Assembly: GCF_002968285.2 (NCBI RefSeq)
Contig: NZ_CP134400.1
Coordinates: 3,038,001-3,102,000 of the forward strand
Length of the DNA stretch: 64,000 nucleotides
Direction: 5' to 3'
From: Mycobacterium sp. ITM-2016-00318
GTDB taxonomy: Bacteria > Actinomycetota > Actinomycetes > Mycobacteriales > Mycobacteriaceae
Position numbers and translations under genes: made by a program. The notes beneath the pieces were generated by a model, which was not told where the DNA came from, did no database searches, and saw nothing but the letters and a program-made list of their open reading frames with translations. Below, piece after piece: positions 34,602 through 43,820 of the stretch (position 1 is its first letter; every line of letters begins with the position of its first letter).

Positions 34602-34951
34602 GACTTGATAAGCCCCCGGGTGGGTATGCGTTTGTTGCCTCGGCTTTTCTCCGAGCCGCTGATCGCTAGTTCCCAAAACGAACCCTGACGAAACCTCCTT
34701 CGTTGAACGGCGGACGCGCGGCCCGAAAGACACCGCCGCCGAGCGGGATGGCCGGAAACGCCGACCGCATGCCACAACGGAGCGGCGGCCCGGCGAAAAC
34801 AATTGCGCTGGGTGAGAATACGTACAACACCTCTGTTTTGGCCTCTGCTGCGTTCATCATGTGCCCACCCGTGTGAATTCGGTATTGGCAGAATCTACTA
34901 CCGAGCGTAGTATTCGCGATAAGCCCTACCGAAACGCACCCGGAGGTGCCC
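34602..34951. promoter_or_regulatory. divergent regulatory region between proXV-type operon and DUF4383 gene
   Basis: About 350 bases contain no gene. The half nearest 34951 is A+T richer and contains a palindrome TACTAC-CGAGC-GTAGTA at 34896-34912, about 45 bases upstream of the DUF4383 start. It probably holds the promoters of both divergent units; no -35/-10 pair is clear. Confidence 0.45.
34896..34912. promoter_or_regulatory. inverted repeat TACTAC-N5-GTAGTA
   Basis: Perfect six-base arms around CGAGC. The flanks GAAT and ATTC extend the symmetry with a shift. The site looks like a TetR- or MarR-type operator, but no regulator gene is adjacent. Confidence 0.5.
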
Positions 34952-35419
34952 GTGAAGTGGAGTTTCGCCCAAGTCGCGCTGCTGATCATCGCCGCGTTCC
35001 ACGTCATTCAGTCGATCGTCGGCTTCATCATCGAGCCGAGCTTCGCAACCGGCCCTGACGCACCGACCGCACAGGTGTGGGGGATGGACTACAACGGCTG
35101 GCACGCAGTGGCAGGGCTGGCGTTGTTCGCTCCCGGACTGGTGTTCGCACTTCGCAAGTCGTGGTCGGTGCTCTACCTTCTCCTCGCCGCTGTCGGCGGG
35201 GCGCTACCCGGCATCTGGGCGTTCTTCTCGAACCAGGTCGCCTACGTCTTCGCCTTTCCCAACAACATCACCGACGCGGTGGTCCACCTTGTGACGTCGG
35301 CGGTGATGATCGGCGTAGCGCTGATACAGATCCGGCTCGATGGCGGCTTGAAGAACACGCTCGCCGATCTGCGATCGACGGGGAGGAGCGCTGAAGAGCG
35401 ATCAACGCTAGAGGGCTAG
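34952..35419 (+). CDS. DUF4383 membrane protein
   Basis: This 155-residue protein has four membrane helices (about residues 6-24, 50-66, 75-92 and 110-128) with conserved WGMDYNGWHAVAGL and FPNNITDAVVHL, typical of DUF4383 proteins. Function unknown. GTG 34952 is chosen because GGAGG at 34942-34946 is correctly spaced; an in-frame GTG at 34946 overlaps that site. Its stop TAG is the last three bases of the CTAG where the insertion sequence entered, so the protein is intact. Confidence 0.82.
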   Translation: MKWSFAQVALLIIAAFHVIQSIVGFIIEPSFATGPDAPTAQVWGMDYNGWHAVAGLALFAPGLVFALRKSWSVLYLLLAAVGGALPGIWAFFSNQVAYVFAFPNNITDAVVHLVTSAVMIGVALIQIRLDGGLKNTLADLRSTGRSAEERSTLEG

Positions 35420-37184
35420 GAGACTGCTGAATTATTGCGGCGTGGCGGGGGTGCTTGTGCTGGGGTTTTCGGGATCATTAGATGGTGCTGGGTCGATCTG
35501 ATGATCAGCGAGAGTTGTTGGATGCCGAGTCGGTGGCCGGGCATCTTCTGAAGTCCGACAGTGTGTTTGCGTTCCTGTCCGCACATCGGAGTGAGTTGTT
35601 TCCTGAGGAGATGTTCGCCGATCTGTTTCCCTCGCGGCGGGGTCGGCCCAGTGTTCCGGCTGAGGTGATGGCCAGCGTGATCACCCTGCAGGCGCTGCAC
35701 GGCCTGTCGGATAACGAGACCGTCGACGCGGTCACCTTTGACCTGCGGTGGAAGGCGGCCTGCGGATTGCCGATCACCGCACCGGCGTTTCACTCCACGA
35801 CGTTGACCTACTGGCGGCGCCGACTGGCGGCCTCAGCTCGGCCGAACCGAATCTTTGAGGCGGTCAAAGCCGTCGTCACCGAGACCGGCGTGTTGGCCAA
35901 GAAGACGCGGCGGGCGTTGGATTCCACCGTCCTCGATGATGCGGTGGCTACTCAGGACACCGTGACTCAGTTGATCGCCGCGATCCGGCGGGTCCGCCGC
36001 GAGGTTCCCGCCGCCGCGGCGGTGATCGAACAGCACTGCACTGCTCACGATTACGACGACCCGGGCAAGCCCGCGATTGCCTGGAACGACAAGGCCGCCC
36101 GTGACGCATTGGTAGATGGCCTGGTCAGTGATGCTCATCGAGTGCTCGGGCATCTACCCGAGCACGAACTCGATCCTCGGGCTGCTGAGGCGGTGGCGTT
36201 GTTGGCGCTGATCGCCGGCCAGGACGTCGAACCGGTCGAGGGCTCCGATGGCACCGACGGGCACTGGCGTATCGCGCAGAAGGTCGCCCCGGATCGGGTG
36301 ATCTCCACTGTGGATCCCGACAGCCGCCACGCCCATAAGACGGTGCACCGCCGTCAGGACGGGTTCAAAGCCCACCTCGCGATCGAACCCGACACCGGGA
36401 TCATCACCGACTGCGCGCTGACCAAAGCCAGCGGATCTGACAACCACGAAGCCGTCATCGGGTTGGCCCTCCTGGAGGACGAGCCGAGCCCGGTGCGAGT
36501 GCTCGGCGATTCGGCCTACGGCACCGGTGCGACTCGCGCTGCGCTCGCCGAGGCCAAGCACACCACGATCATCAAACCGATACCCCTGCGCTCCCCGGTA
36601 CCCGGCGGATTCACCACCGATGACTTCACCATCGATTTCGACGCCCGCACCGTCACCTGCCCGGCCAACCACACGCTGCCGATTCCGCCCAGCGGCGGAG
36701 TCGGTTTCACAACACGTTGCCGCTCATGCCCTTTAGCGTCTCAATGCACTACCGCGGTTAACGGACGCAAACTCACCCTCAGTGAGTACGAACCGCTGCA
36801 GCGCGCAGCCCGCAGTCGAGCACGCGACCCCGAGTGGCAAGCCGAGTACCGCCAGCATCGGCCCATGGTCGAACGCTCCATCGCCTGGCTCACCCGCAAC
36901 AACCGCAGAGTCCGCTACCGCGGCGTCACCCGCAACGACCACTGGCTGCACCACCGCAGCGCCGCACTCAACCTGCGTCGCCTCATCTCACTGGGCCTGA
37001 CTCACACCGGAACTACCTGGGCTATCGCCTAACACAGTTGGATTCCGGCCTTGCCGACCGCGAGATCCAGTGTCACGCTCGATTTCGGCGGGGCGACCTC
37101 TTCTGTCGACCCACGGGTCTGACTTCACACCGCCGCACGACGGCTCGAGGCGCCCCGCCCCAACGCCACTAATTCAGCAGTCTC
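35420..37184 (+). mobile_element. IS1182-like insertion sequence, complete, 1765 bp
   Basis: The ends are perfect 15-base inverted repeats (GAGACTGCTGAATTA at 35420-35434 and its complement at 37170-37184), with further similarity inward. The four bases CTAG are duplicated at 35416-35419 and 37185-37188. One transposase gene fills it. It landed between the convergent DUF4383 and MOSC genes, which would originally have been about 15 bases apart, and damaged neither. Confidence 0.9.
35482..37032 (+). CDS. IS1182-family transposase (DDE)
   Basis: This 516-residue transposase has the N-terminal LFPEEMFADLFPSRRGRPSVPAEVMASVITLQ region and helix-turn-helix typical of IS1182/IS5-like enzymes. Catalytic Asp residues probably include LDSTVLDD and VLGDSAYG, with a Glu in the C-terminal RPMVERSIAWLTRNNRRVRYRG. 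A CxxC pair in RCRSCPLASQC is usual. The frame is open throughout, so the element may be active. Confidence 0.92.
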   Translation: MVLGRSDDQRELLDAESVAGHLLKSDSVFAFLSAHRSELFPEEMFADLFPSRRGRPSVPAEVMASVITLQALHGLSDNETVDAVTFDLRWKAACGLPITAPAFHSTTLTYWRRRLAASARPNRIFEAVKAVVTETGVLAKKTRRALDSTVLDDAVATQDTVTQLIAAIRRVRREVPAAAAVIEQHCTAHDYDDPGKPAIAWNDKAARDALVDGLVSDAHRVLGHLPEHELDPRAAEAVALLALIAGQDVEPVEGSDGTDGHWRIAQKVAPDRVISTVDPDSRHAHKTVHRRQDGFKAHLAIEPDTGIITDCALTKASGSDNHEAVIGLALLEDEPSPVRVLGDSAYGTGATRAALAEAKHTTIIKPIPLRSPVPGGFTTDDFTIDFDARTVTCPANHTLPIPPSGGVGFTTRCRSCPLASQCTTAVNGRKLTLSEYEPLQRAARSRARDPEWQAEYRQHRPMVERSIAWLTRNNRRVRYRGVTRNDHWLHHRSAALNLRRLISLGLTHTGTTWAIA

Positions 37185-37201
37185 CTAGGCGGGCCGGGCC
37201 G

Positions 37202-37870
37202 TCACGTTGCGCTCGCGCCTGCGCGGCGACGCGCGTAGGCCTTGAGCTCTGCGGATAGCGCATCCGCCTGCAGCAGGTGCGGAAGCAGCTTTCGATCCGA
37301 CATCCTGGCACGGAACACAAGGTCGATGGTGACGTTGTGGTCGGGCCGGGATTCGATGAATATCGCATCTCCCGCGCGCACGGTTCCCGGTGTGATGACC
37401 CGAAGGTATGCACCTGGTTTCGCCGCGCGGGTGAAGGTCTTGATCCAGTTGCCGATCTCGAGGAATGCCGAGAACGTGCGACATGGTGTCCGAGGGGCGG
37501 ATACCTCCAACAGCGGACCGTCGTGCCCGATGCGCCATCGTTCGCCGATCACCGCGCCGGTCACCTCGATTCCCGACGTCGTGACATTCTCCCCGAACAT
37601 GCCATTGCTCAGCGGCCGTGCGAGCTCGGTCTCCCAGTGATCGAGATCCTCACGGGCATACACGTAGACGGCCTGATCGTCGCCACCGTGCAGCTTCTGA
37701 TTGCCGATCGTGTCGCCGACAAGGCCGCTGGCGAGGCCACTTCGCATGGGGCCCGGCGCCCGCACCATGACCGCTTCGTCTGTCGACACCTTGTCGATGC
37801 CGGTACGCCTCGACGGCGCGTCGGGGTTCGGGCGGACTCGTGCGAGGTTGACCGACAGGACTGATGCCAC
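37202..37870 (-). CDS. MOSC domain protein
   Basis: This 222-residue MOSC protein has KLHGGDDQAVYVYAREDLDHWE, FGENVTTSGIEVTGAVIGERW and SAPRTPCRTF with the conserved Cys of the sulfurtransferase-related fold. MOSC domains bind molybdenum-cofactor sulfur or handle oxidised N-compounds; the substrate is unknown. GTG 37870 (VASVLSVNLARVR) follows TACCCT by six bases and is preferred to the ATG at 37933. The stop is 14 bases from the right end of the insertion sequence. Confidence 0.84.
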   Translation of the reverse strand: MASVLSVNLARVRPNPDAPSRRTGIDKVSTDEAVMVRAPGPMRSGLASGLVGDTIGNQKLHGGDDQAVYVYAREDLDHWETELARPLSNGMFGENVTTSGIEVTGAVIGERWRIGHDGPLLEVSAPRTPCRTFSAFLEIGNWIKTFTRAAKPGAYLRVITPGTVRAGDAIFIESRPDHNVTIDLVFRARMSDRKLLPHLLQADALSAELKAYARRRAGASAT

Positions 37871-37990
37871 GGGGACAGGGTATTGGTCCACGGTGACGCG
37901 CGCTCTCGCGGCGGTAGACCGACGCCCAGGCACAAACGGCGCCCGGCCCGTGTTGCGATGGGAGTAGACCCCTGAGGCGAGGAGGCACGT

Positions 37991-38872
37991 GTGAAGGTCC
38001 GGTTCGGAGTAGGGCTGGGGGCCGATCGAGGTCCCGACCAGCTGGCCGAAGTCGTCGATTACCTCGAGGCCGCCGACGTCGACTCACTCTGGTTCTCCGA
38101 ACTCGTCTACTCGGACCTTGTGGACCCGTTCGTCGGCATGGCGTTCACGTTGGCGCGCACGACACGGATGAAGGTGGGCACTTCGGTGGCGGTACTGCCG
38201 GGCCGTCACCCGGTGCTGGTCGCCAAGCAGCTCGCATCGCTGGCCGCGCTCGCTCCCAAGCGGGTGCTGCCGGTCTTCGGTCTGCGTTCGGCGTTACCGG
38301 CCGAGCGCGACCTCTTCGTCGTGCCCGACGGTAAGCGCGCGGCAGTCTTCGACGAGTCGCTGAAACTGCTGCGCATCGCGCTGCGGGAGGACAACGTCGA
38401 CTTCTCGGGAGACTACTTCAGCGTGCGGGACGCGCAGGTACTCCCAAAACCGGCTCCGCCGCTGGATATTTGGATCGGCGGAGCGACGGACGCCGCCTTC
38501 CGGCGGATCGGAACGCTCGGCGACGGCTGGTTGGGCAGTTTCCTGACCCCCGCCGAGGCGGGCCTGGCGCGACAAGCGATCATCGCCGCCGCGCAGGAGG
38601 CAGGCCGCGAGATCGAACCCGACCATTACGGAATCAACCTGGCAGTCGGCGACGGTGAACTACCCGCTGCGGTGCTGGCGGCCGTTCGCAAACGCAGGCC
38701 CGATCTGGATCCGGCCGAGCTCGTCGCGTCCGATTGGCCGACCCTGCACCGGCGACTCGACGACTACATCGCAGCCGGCTTGACGAAATTCGTCATCAGG
38801 CCTGCGGGAGGTAGCGACATGGAGACCTTCCTCGAGACGTTCGTCTCCGAACTCATGCCGCGCCAGAACTAG
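37991..38872 (+). CDS. LLM-class F420-dependent oxidoreductase (TIGR03854-like)
   Basis: This 293-residue luciferase-like TIM-barrel protein has VRFGVGLGADRGPDQLAEVVDYLEAADVDSLWFSE, GTSVAVLPGRHPVLVAKQLASLA and LDIWIGGATDAAFRRIGTLGDGWLG, typical of mycobacterial F420-dependent members. It probably uses F420H2 or FMN to reduce or oxidise an unknown substrate. GAGGAGGCACGT precedes GTG 37991. It is divergent from the MOSC gene, 120 bases away. Confidence 0.85.
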   Translation: MKVRFGVGLGADRGPDQLAEVVDYLEAADVDSLWFSELVYSDLVDPFVGMAFTLARTTRMKVGTSVAVLPGRHPVLVAKQLASLAALAPKRVLPVFGLRSALPAERDLFVVPDGKRAAVFDESLKLLRIALREDNVDFSGDYFSVRDAQVLPKPAPPLDIWIGGATDAAFRRIGTLGDGWLGSFLTPAEAGLARQAIIAAAQEAGREIEPDHYGINLAVGDGELPAAVLAAVRKRRPDLDPAELVASDWPTLHRRLDDYIAAGLTKFVIRPAGGSDMETFLETFVSELMPRQN

Positions 38873-38993
38873 AAGCGCGCCACGAGTTCTGCGCGAGGGC
38901 TGCAATTCGACCACGACCGCGACCGATATGCAGATCTCGCGTGCCTGTGCCTCAGAGAGCAGGCCAAGGAGTGGGCAGCAGGGGTATAGCGCC

Positions 38994-38999
38994 TATCGT
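38994..38999 (+). promoter_or_regulatory. -10 box of hrpA (leaderless)
   Basis: TATCGT is followed by seven bases and GTG 39007. It sets the start of hrpA 66 bases inside the longest open frame. Confidence 0.5.
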
Positions 39000-39006
39000 T
39001 TTTGGA

Positions 39007-42000
39007 GTGGCCGAACCGTCCGTTGCACAATTGCGCAAGCGACTCGACGGTCTGACCATCAGGGACGCCGCGCGGCTCGGCAGGCGGCTGAAGAACCTCC
39101 GCGGCGCGGACCCGGACAAAGTGGCACGGATCGCTCAAGAGCTCGCAGCTGCCGAGGCGCTCATCGCCACACGGGAGGCCGCCCGGCCCGCGATCACCTA
39201 CCCGGACCTTCCAGTCAGCGAGCGGCGCGACGACATCGCCGAAGCGATACGCGCGCACCAGGTGGTCGTGGTGGCGGGGGAGACCGGGTCCGGCAAGACG
39301 ACTCAGCTGCCCAAGATCTGTCTCGACATCGGTCGCGGGATTCGCGGCACGATCGGACACACCCAGCCCCGTAGGCTGGCCGCCCGCACCGTCGGCCAGC
39401 GCATCGCCGACGAACTGGGCACGCCGCTCGGCGAAACGGTCGGCTACACCGTGCGGTTCACCGATCAGGTCAGCGATCGCACGCTGGTCAAGTTGATGAC
39501 CGACGGCATCCTGCTCGCCGAGATCCAGCGCGATCGCCGGCTGCTGCGGTACGACACCCTCATCCTCGACGAGGCCCACGAGCGCAGCCTCAACATCGAC
39601 TTCCTGCTCGGATACCTTCGCGAGTTGCTACCGCGTCGACCGGATCTGAAGGTGATCGTCACGTCGGCGACCATCGAACCGGAACGCTTCGCGGCGCACT
39701 TCGGCGGAGCCGAACATGGGCTCAGCGGCGGAGCCGAACATGGGCTCAGCGGCGGAGCCGAAAATGGACTCAGCGGCGGTGCTCCGATCGTGGAGGTGTC
39801 GGGGCGCACCTATCCTGTCGAGATCCGTTACCGCCCATTGGAAGTGACTGTTCCGTCGACCAACGACGACGACCCCGACGATCCAGATCACGAAGTGGTG
39901 CGCACCGAGGTGCGCGACCCGACCGAAGCGATCATCGACGCTATCGAGGAGCTCGAGAAGGAACCGCCCGGCGACGTCCTGGTCTTCCTGTCCGGTGAAC
40001 GCGAGATCCGGGACACGGCAGAGGCTCTGCGACATCTCAAGAACACCGAAGTGCTGCCGCTATACGCCCGGCTGCCGACCGCCGAACAGCAGCGGGTCTT
40101 CGCCCCGCACACCGGCCGCCGGGTTGTACTCGCCACCAACGTCGCCGAGACGTCGCTGACCGTGCCGGGGATCCGCTACGTCGTCGACCCCGGCACTGCC
40201 CGGATCTCTCGCTACAGCCGCAGGACGAAGGTCCAGCGGCTGCCGATCGAGCCGATCTCACAAGCGTCGGCCGCACAGCGGGCGGGCCGCTCCGGCCGGG
40301 TGGCGCCCGGCGTATGCATTCGACTGTACTCCGAGGACGACTTCGCAACGCGACCGCGCTACACCGACCCCGAGATCCTGCGGACCAATCTCGCGGCGGT
40401 GATCCTGCAGATGGCCGCGCTCGCGCTCGGCGATATGGAGAGCTTTCCGTTTCTCGATCCGCCGGAGCGGCGCAGCGTTCGTGACGGGGTGCAGCTGCTG
40501 CAGGAGCTCGGCGCGTTCGACGGTGACGGTGCGCTCACCCCGCTCGGCCGCAGGCTTGCGCAGTTGCCCGTCGATCCGCGTCTGGCCCGCATGATCGTGG
40601 CGGCCGAGTCGGAGAACTGCGTGCGCGAAGTTCTGGTGCTGGCCGCGGCGCTGGCCATCCCGGATCCGCGCGAGCGGCCCGCGGACAAGGAGGAGGCGGT
40701 CCGCCAGAAGCACGCCCGGTTCGCCGACGAGAACTCCGACTTCCTGTCCTACCTCAACCTATGGCGCTATCTGCGGGGGCAACGAAATGAGCGCTCCGGC
40801 AGCTCATTTCGGCGGATGTGCCGCGAGGAGTTCCTCCACTATCTGCGCATCCGCGAGTGGCAGGACCTCACCGGCCAGTTGCGCAGCATCGCCCGCGACA
40901 TGGGCATCCGCGAGCAGGACGAGCCTGCCGACGCCGCACGCATCCACGCCGCGGTGACCGCAGGCCTGTTGTCGCACATCGGGATGCGCGAGGGCGATAG
41001 CCGCGAATTCCTCGGCGCGCGCAACTCGAAGTTCGTGCTGGCGCCCGGTTCGGTGCTCACGAAACGTCCACCGCGCTGGATCGTCGTCGCCGACCTGGTC
41101 GAGACCAGCAGGCTCTATGGGCGCACCGCCGCGCGGATCCAGCCGGAGGACGTGGAACGCGTTGCCGCACATCTGGTACAGCGCACGCACAGCGAGCCGC
41201 ACTGGGACGCCCAGCGCGGTGCGGTGATGGCCTACGAACGGGTGACGCTGTACGGCTTGCCGCTCGTGACGCGCCGCCGCGTGAACTACGGGCAGATCGA
41301 CCCGCCGCTCGCCCGCGAGCTGTTCATCCGCCACGCGCTGGTCGAGGGGGAGTGGCAGACCCGTCATCACTTCTTCCGCGACAACACCCGCCTGAAAGCC
41401 GAGCTCGAGGAGTTGGAGGAGCGAGCCCGGCGTCGTGACCTGCTGGTCACCGACGATGACATCTATGCGCTGTACGACGCGCGGGTGCCCGCGGATGTCG
41501 TGTCCGCGCGGCATTTCGACGCGTGGTGGAAGAAGCAGCGGCACAAGACACCGAACCTGCTCACCTTCGCCCGCGACGACCTGCTACGCACTGACGACGG
41601 GGCGGGGGCCGACCGGCCGGACACGTGGCAGACCGGCGATGTCGCCCTGCCGCTGACATATCGCTTCGAGCCAGGTGCGGCCGACGACGGCGTGACGGTG
41701 CATGTTCCGATCGACGTTCTCGCCCGTCTCGGCGGTGATGTATTCGCATGGCAGGTGCCCGCGCTGCGCGAGGAACTGATCACCGAGCTCATCCGCTCAC
41801 TACCGAAGACCCTGCGCCGCAACTTCGTTCCCGCCCCCGATACGGTGCGCGCGGTGATGGCCGGGATCGACCCGGCCGCCGAGCCCCTGCTGGAGGGCTT
41901 GCAGCGCGAATTACGCCGTCGCTCCGGTGTTCTGGTGCCCATTGACGCGTTCGACCTGGGCAAGCTGCCGCCGCATCTGCGGGTGACGTTCGCCGTCGAG

Positions 42001-42978
42001 TCCGCCGACGGCGCCGAGGTCGCAAGGGGCAAGGACCTCACCCTTCTACAGGAGGAGTTGGCGACGACGGCGCAAAGCGCTGTCGCCGATGCGGTCGGCG
42101 GCGAGCTGGAGCGCACAGGACTGCGCGGGTGGCCCGATGATCTGGTCGAAGTTCCGCGGATCGTCGAACGCTCGGTCGGTGGTCGAATGGTGCGCGGCTA
42201 TCCCGCGTTCGTCGACGCGGGCAACTCGGTCGACCTGCGGGTGTTCGCGACATCAACCGAGCAGGACGGCGCGATGCGGCCCGGTATTCGACGGTTGCTG
42301 CGGCTGAGTGTGGCGTCACCGGTGAAAGCGGTTGAGCGGCAGTTGGATGTGCGGACCCGCTTGACACTCGGCACCAACCCGGACGGCTCGCTGCGCACAC
42401 TTCTCGACGACTGCGCCGATGCCGCGGTGGATGCGCTGGTGTCGCGGCCGGTATGGACTGCACGCGAGTTCGCCACGCTGCTTGACGACGTGGCGGACAG
42501 GTTGGCCGCGGTGACCGTCGACCTCATTGGCCATGTCGAGAAGGTGCTCGTTGCCCTGCACGAGGTGAATCTGCTGCTGCCTGAACGACCGTCGGCCACG
42601 CAGGCCGACGCCATCGATGACATCCGCGCACAGCTGGACCGGCTGCTGTCTCCGGGCTTCGTGACAGCGACCGGGCGAGCACGTCTGAGGGACCTGGTCC
42701 GCTATGTGACCGCCATCCAGCGACGTCTCGACCGGTTGCCCCACGGGATCGAGGCTGACCGGCAGCGCATGCGGCAGGTGCATTCCGTCGAGGATGCCTA
42801 CGACGAACTCCTGCGGGCACTCCCGAGCGCGCGACAACAATCGAATGCCGTCCGCGACATCGCTTGGCAGATCGAGGAGTTGAGGGTGAGCCTGTGGGCC
42901 CAGCAGCTCGGTACCCCGCGCCCGGTCAGCGAGCAGCGGATCTACCGGGCGATCGACACGGTTGCGAGCGGGGGATGA
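39007..42978 (+). CDS. hrpA: HrpA-type DEAH-box RNA helicase
   Basis: This 1323-residue helicase has Walker A AGETGSGKTTQ (about residues 94-104), motif Ia TQPRRLAA, DEAH in LILDEAHERS, SAT in VTSATIEPE, motif V TNVAETSLTVPG, and motif VI QRAGRSGR. HA2, OB and the long DUF3418 C-terminal part follow. HrpA helps rescue stalled ribosomes in E. coli and is otherwise poorly defined. The GTG at 39007 gives the family-like N-terminus AEPSVAQLRKRLDG. Residues 233-256 contain three copies of an eight-residue repeat absent from most homologues, and a hairpin is embedded near residue 595. The stop overlaps the next gene. Confidence 0.93.
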   Translation: MAEPSVAQLRKRLDGLTIRDAARLGRRLKNLRGADPDKVARIAQELAAAEALIATREAARPAITYPDLPVSERRDDIAEAIRAHQVVVVAGETGSGKTTQLPKICLDIGRGIRGTIGHTQPRRLAARTVGQRIADELGTPLGETVGYTVRFTDQVSDRTLVKLMTDGILLAEIQRDRRLLRYDTLILDEAHERSLNIDFLLGYLRELLPRRPDLKVIVTSATIEPERFAAHFGGAEHGLSGGAEHGLSGGAENGLSGGAPIVEVSGRTYPVEIRYRPLEVTVPSTNDDDPDDPDHEVVRTEVRDPTEAIIDAIEELEKEPPGDVLVFLSGEREIRDTAEALRHLKNTEVLPLYARLPTAEQQRVFAPHTGRRVVLATNVAETSLTVPGIRYVVDPGTARISRYSRRTKVQRLPIEPISQASAAQRAGRSGRVAPGVCIRLYSEDDFATRPRYTDPEILRTNLAAVILQMAALALGDMESFPFLDPPERRSVRDGVQLLQELGAFDGDGALTPLGRRLAQLPVDPRLARMIVAAESENCVREVLVLAAALAIPDPRERPADKEEAVRQKHARFADENSDFLSYLNLWRYLRGQRNERSGSSFRRMCREEFLHYLRIREWQDLTGQLRSIARDMGIREQDEPADAARIHAAVTAGLLSHIGMREGDSREFLGARNSKFVLAPGSVLTKRPPRWIVVADLVETSRLYGRTAARIQPEDVERVAAHLVQRTHSEPHWDAQRGAVMAYERVTLYGLPLVTRRRVNYGQIDPPLARELFIRHALVEGEWQTRHHFFRDNTRLKAELEELEERARRRDLLVTDDDIYALYDARVPADVVSARHFDAWWKKQRHKTPNLLTFARDDLLRTDDGAGADRPDTWQTGDVALPLTYRFEPGAADDGVTVHVPIDVLARLGGDVFAWQVPALREELITELIRSLPKTLRRNFVPAPDTVRAVMAGIDPAAEPLLEGLQRELRRRSGVLVPIDAFDLGKLPPHLRVTFAVESADGAEVARGKDLTLLQEELATTAQSAVADAVGGELERTGLRGWPDDLVEVPRIVERSVGGRMVRGYPAFVDAGNSVDLRVFATSTEQDGAMRPGIRRLLRLSVASPVKAVERQLDVRTRLTLGTNPDGSLRTLLDDCADAAVDALVSRPVWTAREFATLLDDVADRLAAVTVDLIGHVEKVLVALHEVNLLLPERPSATQADAIDDIRAQLDRLLSPGFVTATGRARLRDLVRYVTAIQRRLDRLPHGIEADRQRMRQVHSVEDAYDELLRALPSARQQSNAVRDIAWQIEELRVSLWAQQLGTPRPVSEQRIYRAIDTVASGG
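39703..39774 (+). repeat. three tandem 24-base repeats inside hrpA
   Basis: Units start at 39703, 39727 and 39751. The first two are identical (GGCGGAGCCGAACATGGG...) and the third differs at a few bases. They encode GGAEHGLS, GGAEHGLS and GGAENGLS, in frame, in the loop after the SAT motif. Confidence 0.92.
40783..40811 (+). repeat. perfect 10-base inverted repeat inside hrpA
   Basis: CGAAATGAGC (40783-40792) and GCTCATTTCG (40802-40811) flank a nine-base loop. The sequence encodes NERSGSSF in the helicase and looks like a small palindromic insertion, or a chance hairpin. Confidence 0.6.
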
Positions 42979-43283
42979 ACGAGCCGGCCAAAGCGGATGA
43001 CGGCCACTACGTCGTCATCAACGGCCGCCGATGGCGCGCGACGGACCCCGCGATACCCGAGGAACGACGTGAAGAGCTGACCAAACTCCTGATGGCTTGG
43101 CGCCGCGAGGTGCGCCGCACGAAGGGAACAGTGGGGGAATCGGCGGCCCGCGCGGGTGTTCAGGCGGCCAAGGTCGCGCTGGGCGAGCGGGGCTCGCCGC
43201 CGTGGTGGGAGCAGAGCGATAGCGAGCGTCAGGCGCGGTGGCAGAACAAGGTGAACGAGCCGGGCGACGGTGACACCGACTGA
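42975..43283 (+). CDS. conserved actinobacterial protein (HYVVINGRRWRATDP family)
   Basis: This 102-residue soluble basic protein has HYVVINGRRWRATDPAIP, then a helix (ERREELTKLLMAWRREVRRTKG) and ARAGVQAAKVALGERGSPPWWE. I have seen this family annotated variously, without an established function. ATG 42975 overlaps the hrpA stop (ATGA), so it is translationally coupled to the helicase; a role near RNA metabolism is only a guess. Confidence 0.75.
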   Translation: MNEPAKADDGHYVVINGRRWRATDPAIPEERREELTKLLMAWRREVRRTKGTVGESAARAGVQAAKVALGERGSPPWWEQSDSERQARWQNKVNEPGDGDTD

Positions 43284-43366
43284 TTGTTGGGATCGGTAGC
43301 GATAGGCCTCCTGTGCAGTTACCCCATCGACGCCACAGGCGTGGCACATGAGCGAAGGATTACGTC

Positions 43367-43776
43367 ATGAACAAGGGAAAGAGGATCCTGGCCGGGACGC
43401 TGCTATCGGTAGGCGTCGCTGTCGCCGGGGTGGGGCTGGCCGAGGGCACCGCCACGGCCGGACCGATCGCCCCGCTGCCGCAGAGGGGTGCCTGGCCCGG
43501 TTGCCCCGAGGACAGCCCCGAGGGGCCGTGCACCTGGTGCCCGGGCGACCCACCCGTGGAGACCGGCAACAAGGCTGTCTACCCCGTGGTCTGGATGAAA
43601 GCGTCTGCCACACCTACTGGTACGTCTACAGCGGGCAGGGCAACGTGGCTCACAACATCTTCGAAGGCGAGGCGCCGCCTCCGCCTCCGCCGCCTCCGCC
43701 GAACCTGACTCCGCCGCTGCCGCCGGGGTGGTGCTGGTCGCTGTTCCTCCCGACGACGAGCTGCCCGAACGGCTGA
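43367..43776 (+). pseudogene. secreted Cys/Pro-rich protein with one frameshift
   Basis: ATG 43367 has a ribosome binding site (GAAGGA) and a signal peptide (LAGTLLSVGVAVAGVGLAEG, cut after ATA). The mature start (WPGCPEDSPEGPCTWCPGDPP) continues in frame to near 43593. There the sense reading moves to the next frame: VW-DESVCHTYWYVYSGQGNVAHNIFEGEA, a proline run and PTTSCPNG, stop 43776. Adding one G near 43594 would restore one protein of about 137 residues with six to seven cysteines. As written, the first frame ends at 43708 with a nonsense basic tail. It is either a sequencing error or a real frameshift. Confidence 0.7.
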
Positions 43777-43808
43777 CCGGAAACGAGGACCTGTCCGCTG
43801 TGGCCCGT

Positions 43809-43814
43809 TACCAT
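43809..43814 (+). promoter_or_regulatory. -10 box before gene at 43821 (leaderless)
   Basis: TACCAT is followed by CACCGG and ATG 43821. It sets the start of the short gene inside the longer open frame from 43728. Confidence 0.45.
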
Positions 43815-43820
43815 CACCGG

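Noticed and set aside
38869..39579. 236-codon reverse frame opposite the start of hrpA
   Set aside because: Antisense to helicase motifs; no homology.
39703..39774. CRISPR-like repeat array
   Set aside because: Units are contiguous with no spacers and encode protein repeats inside hrpA.
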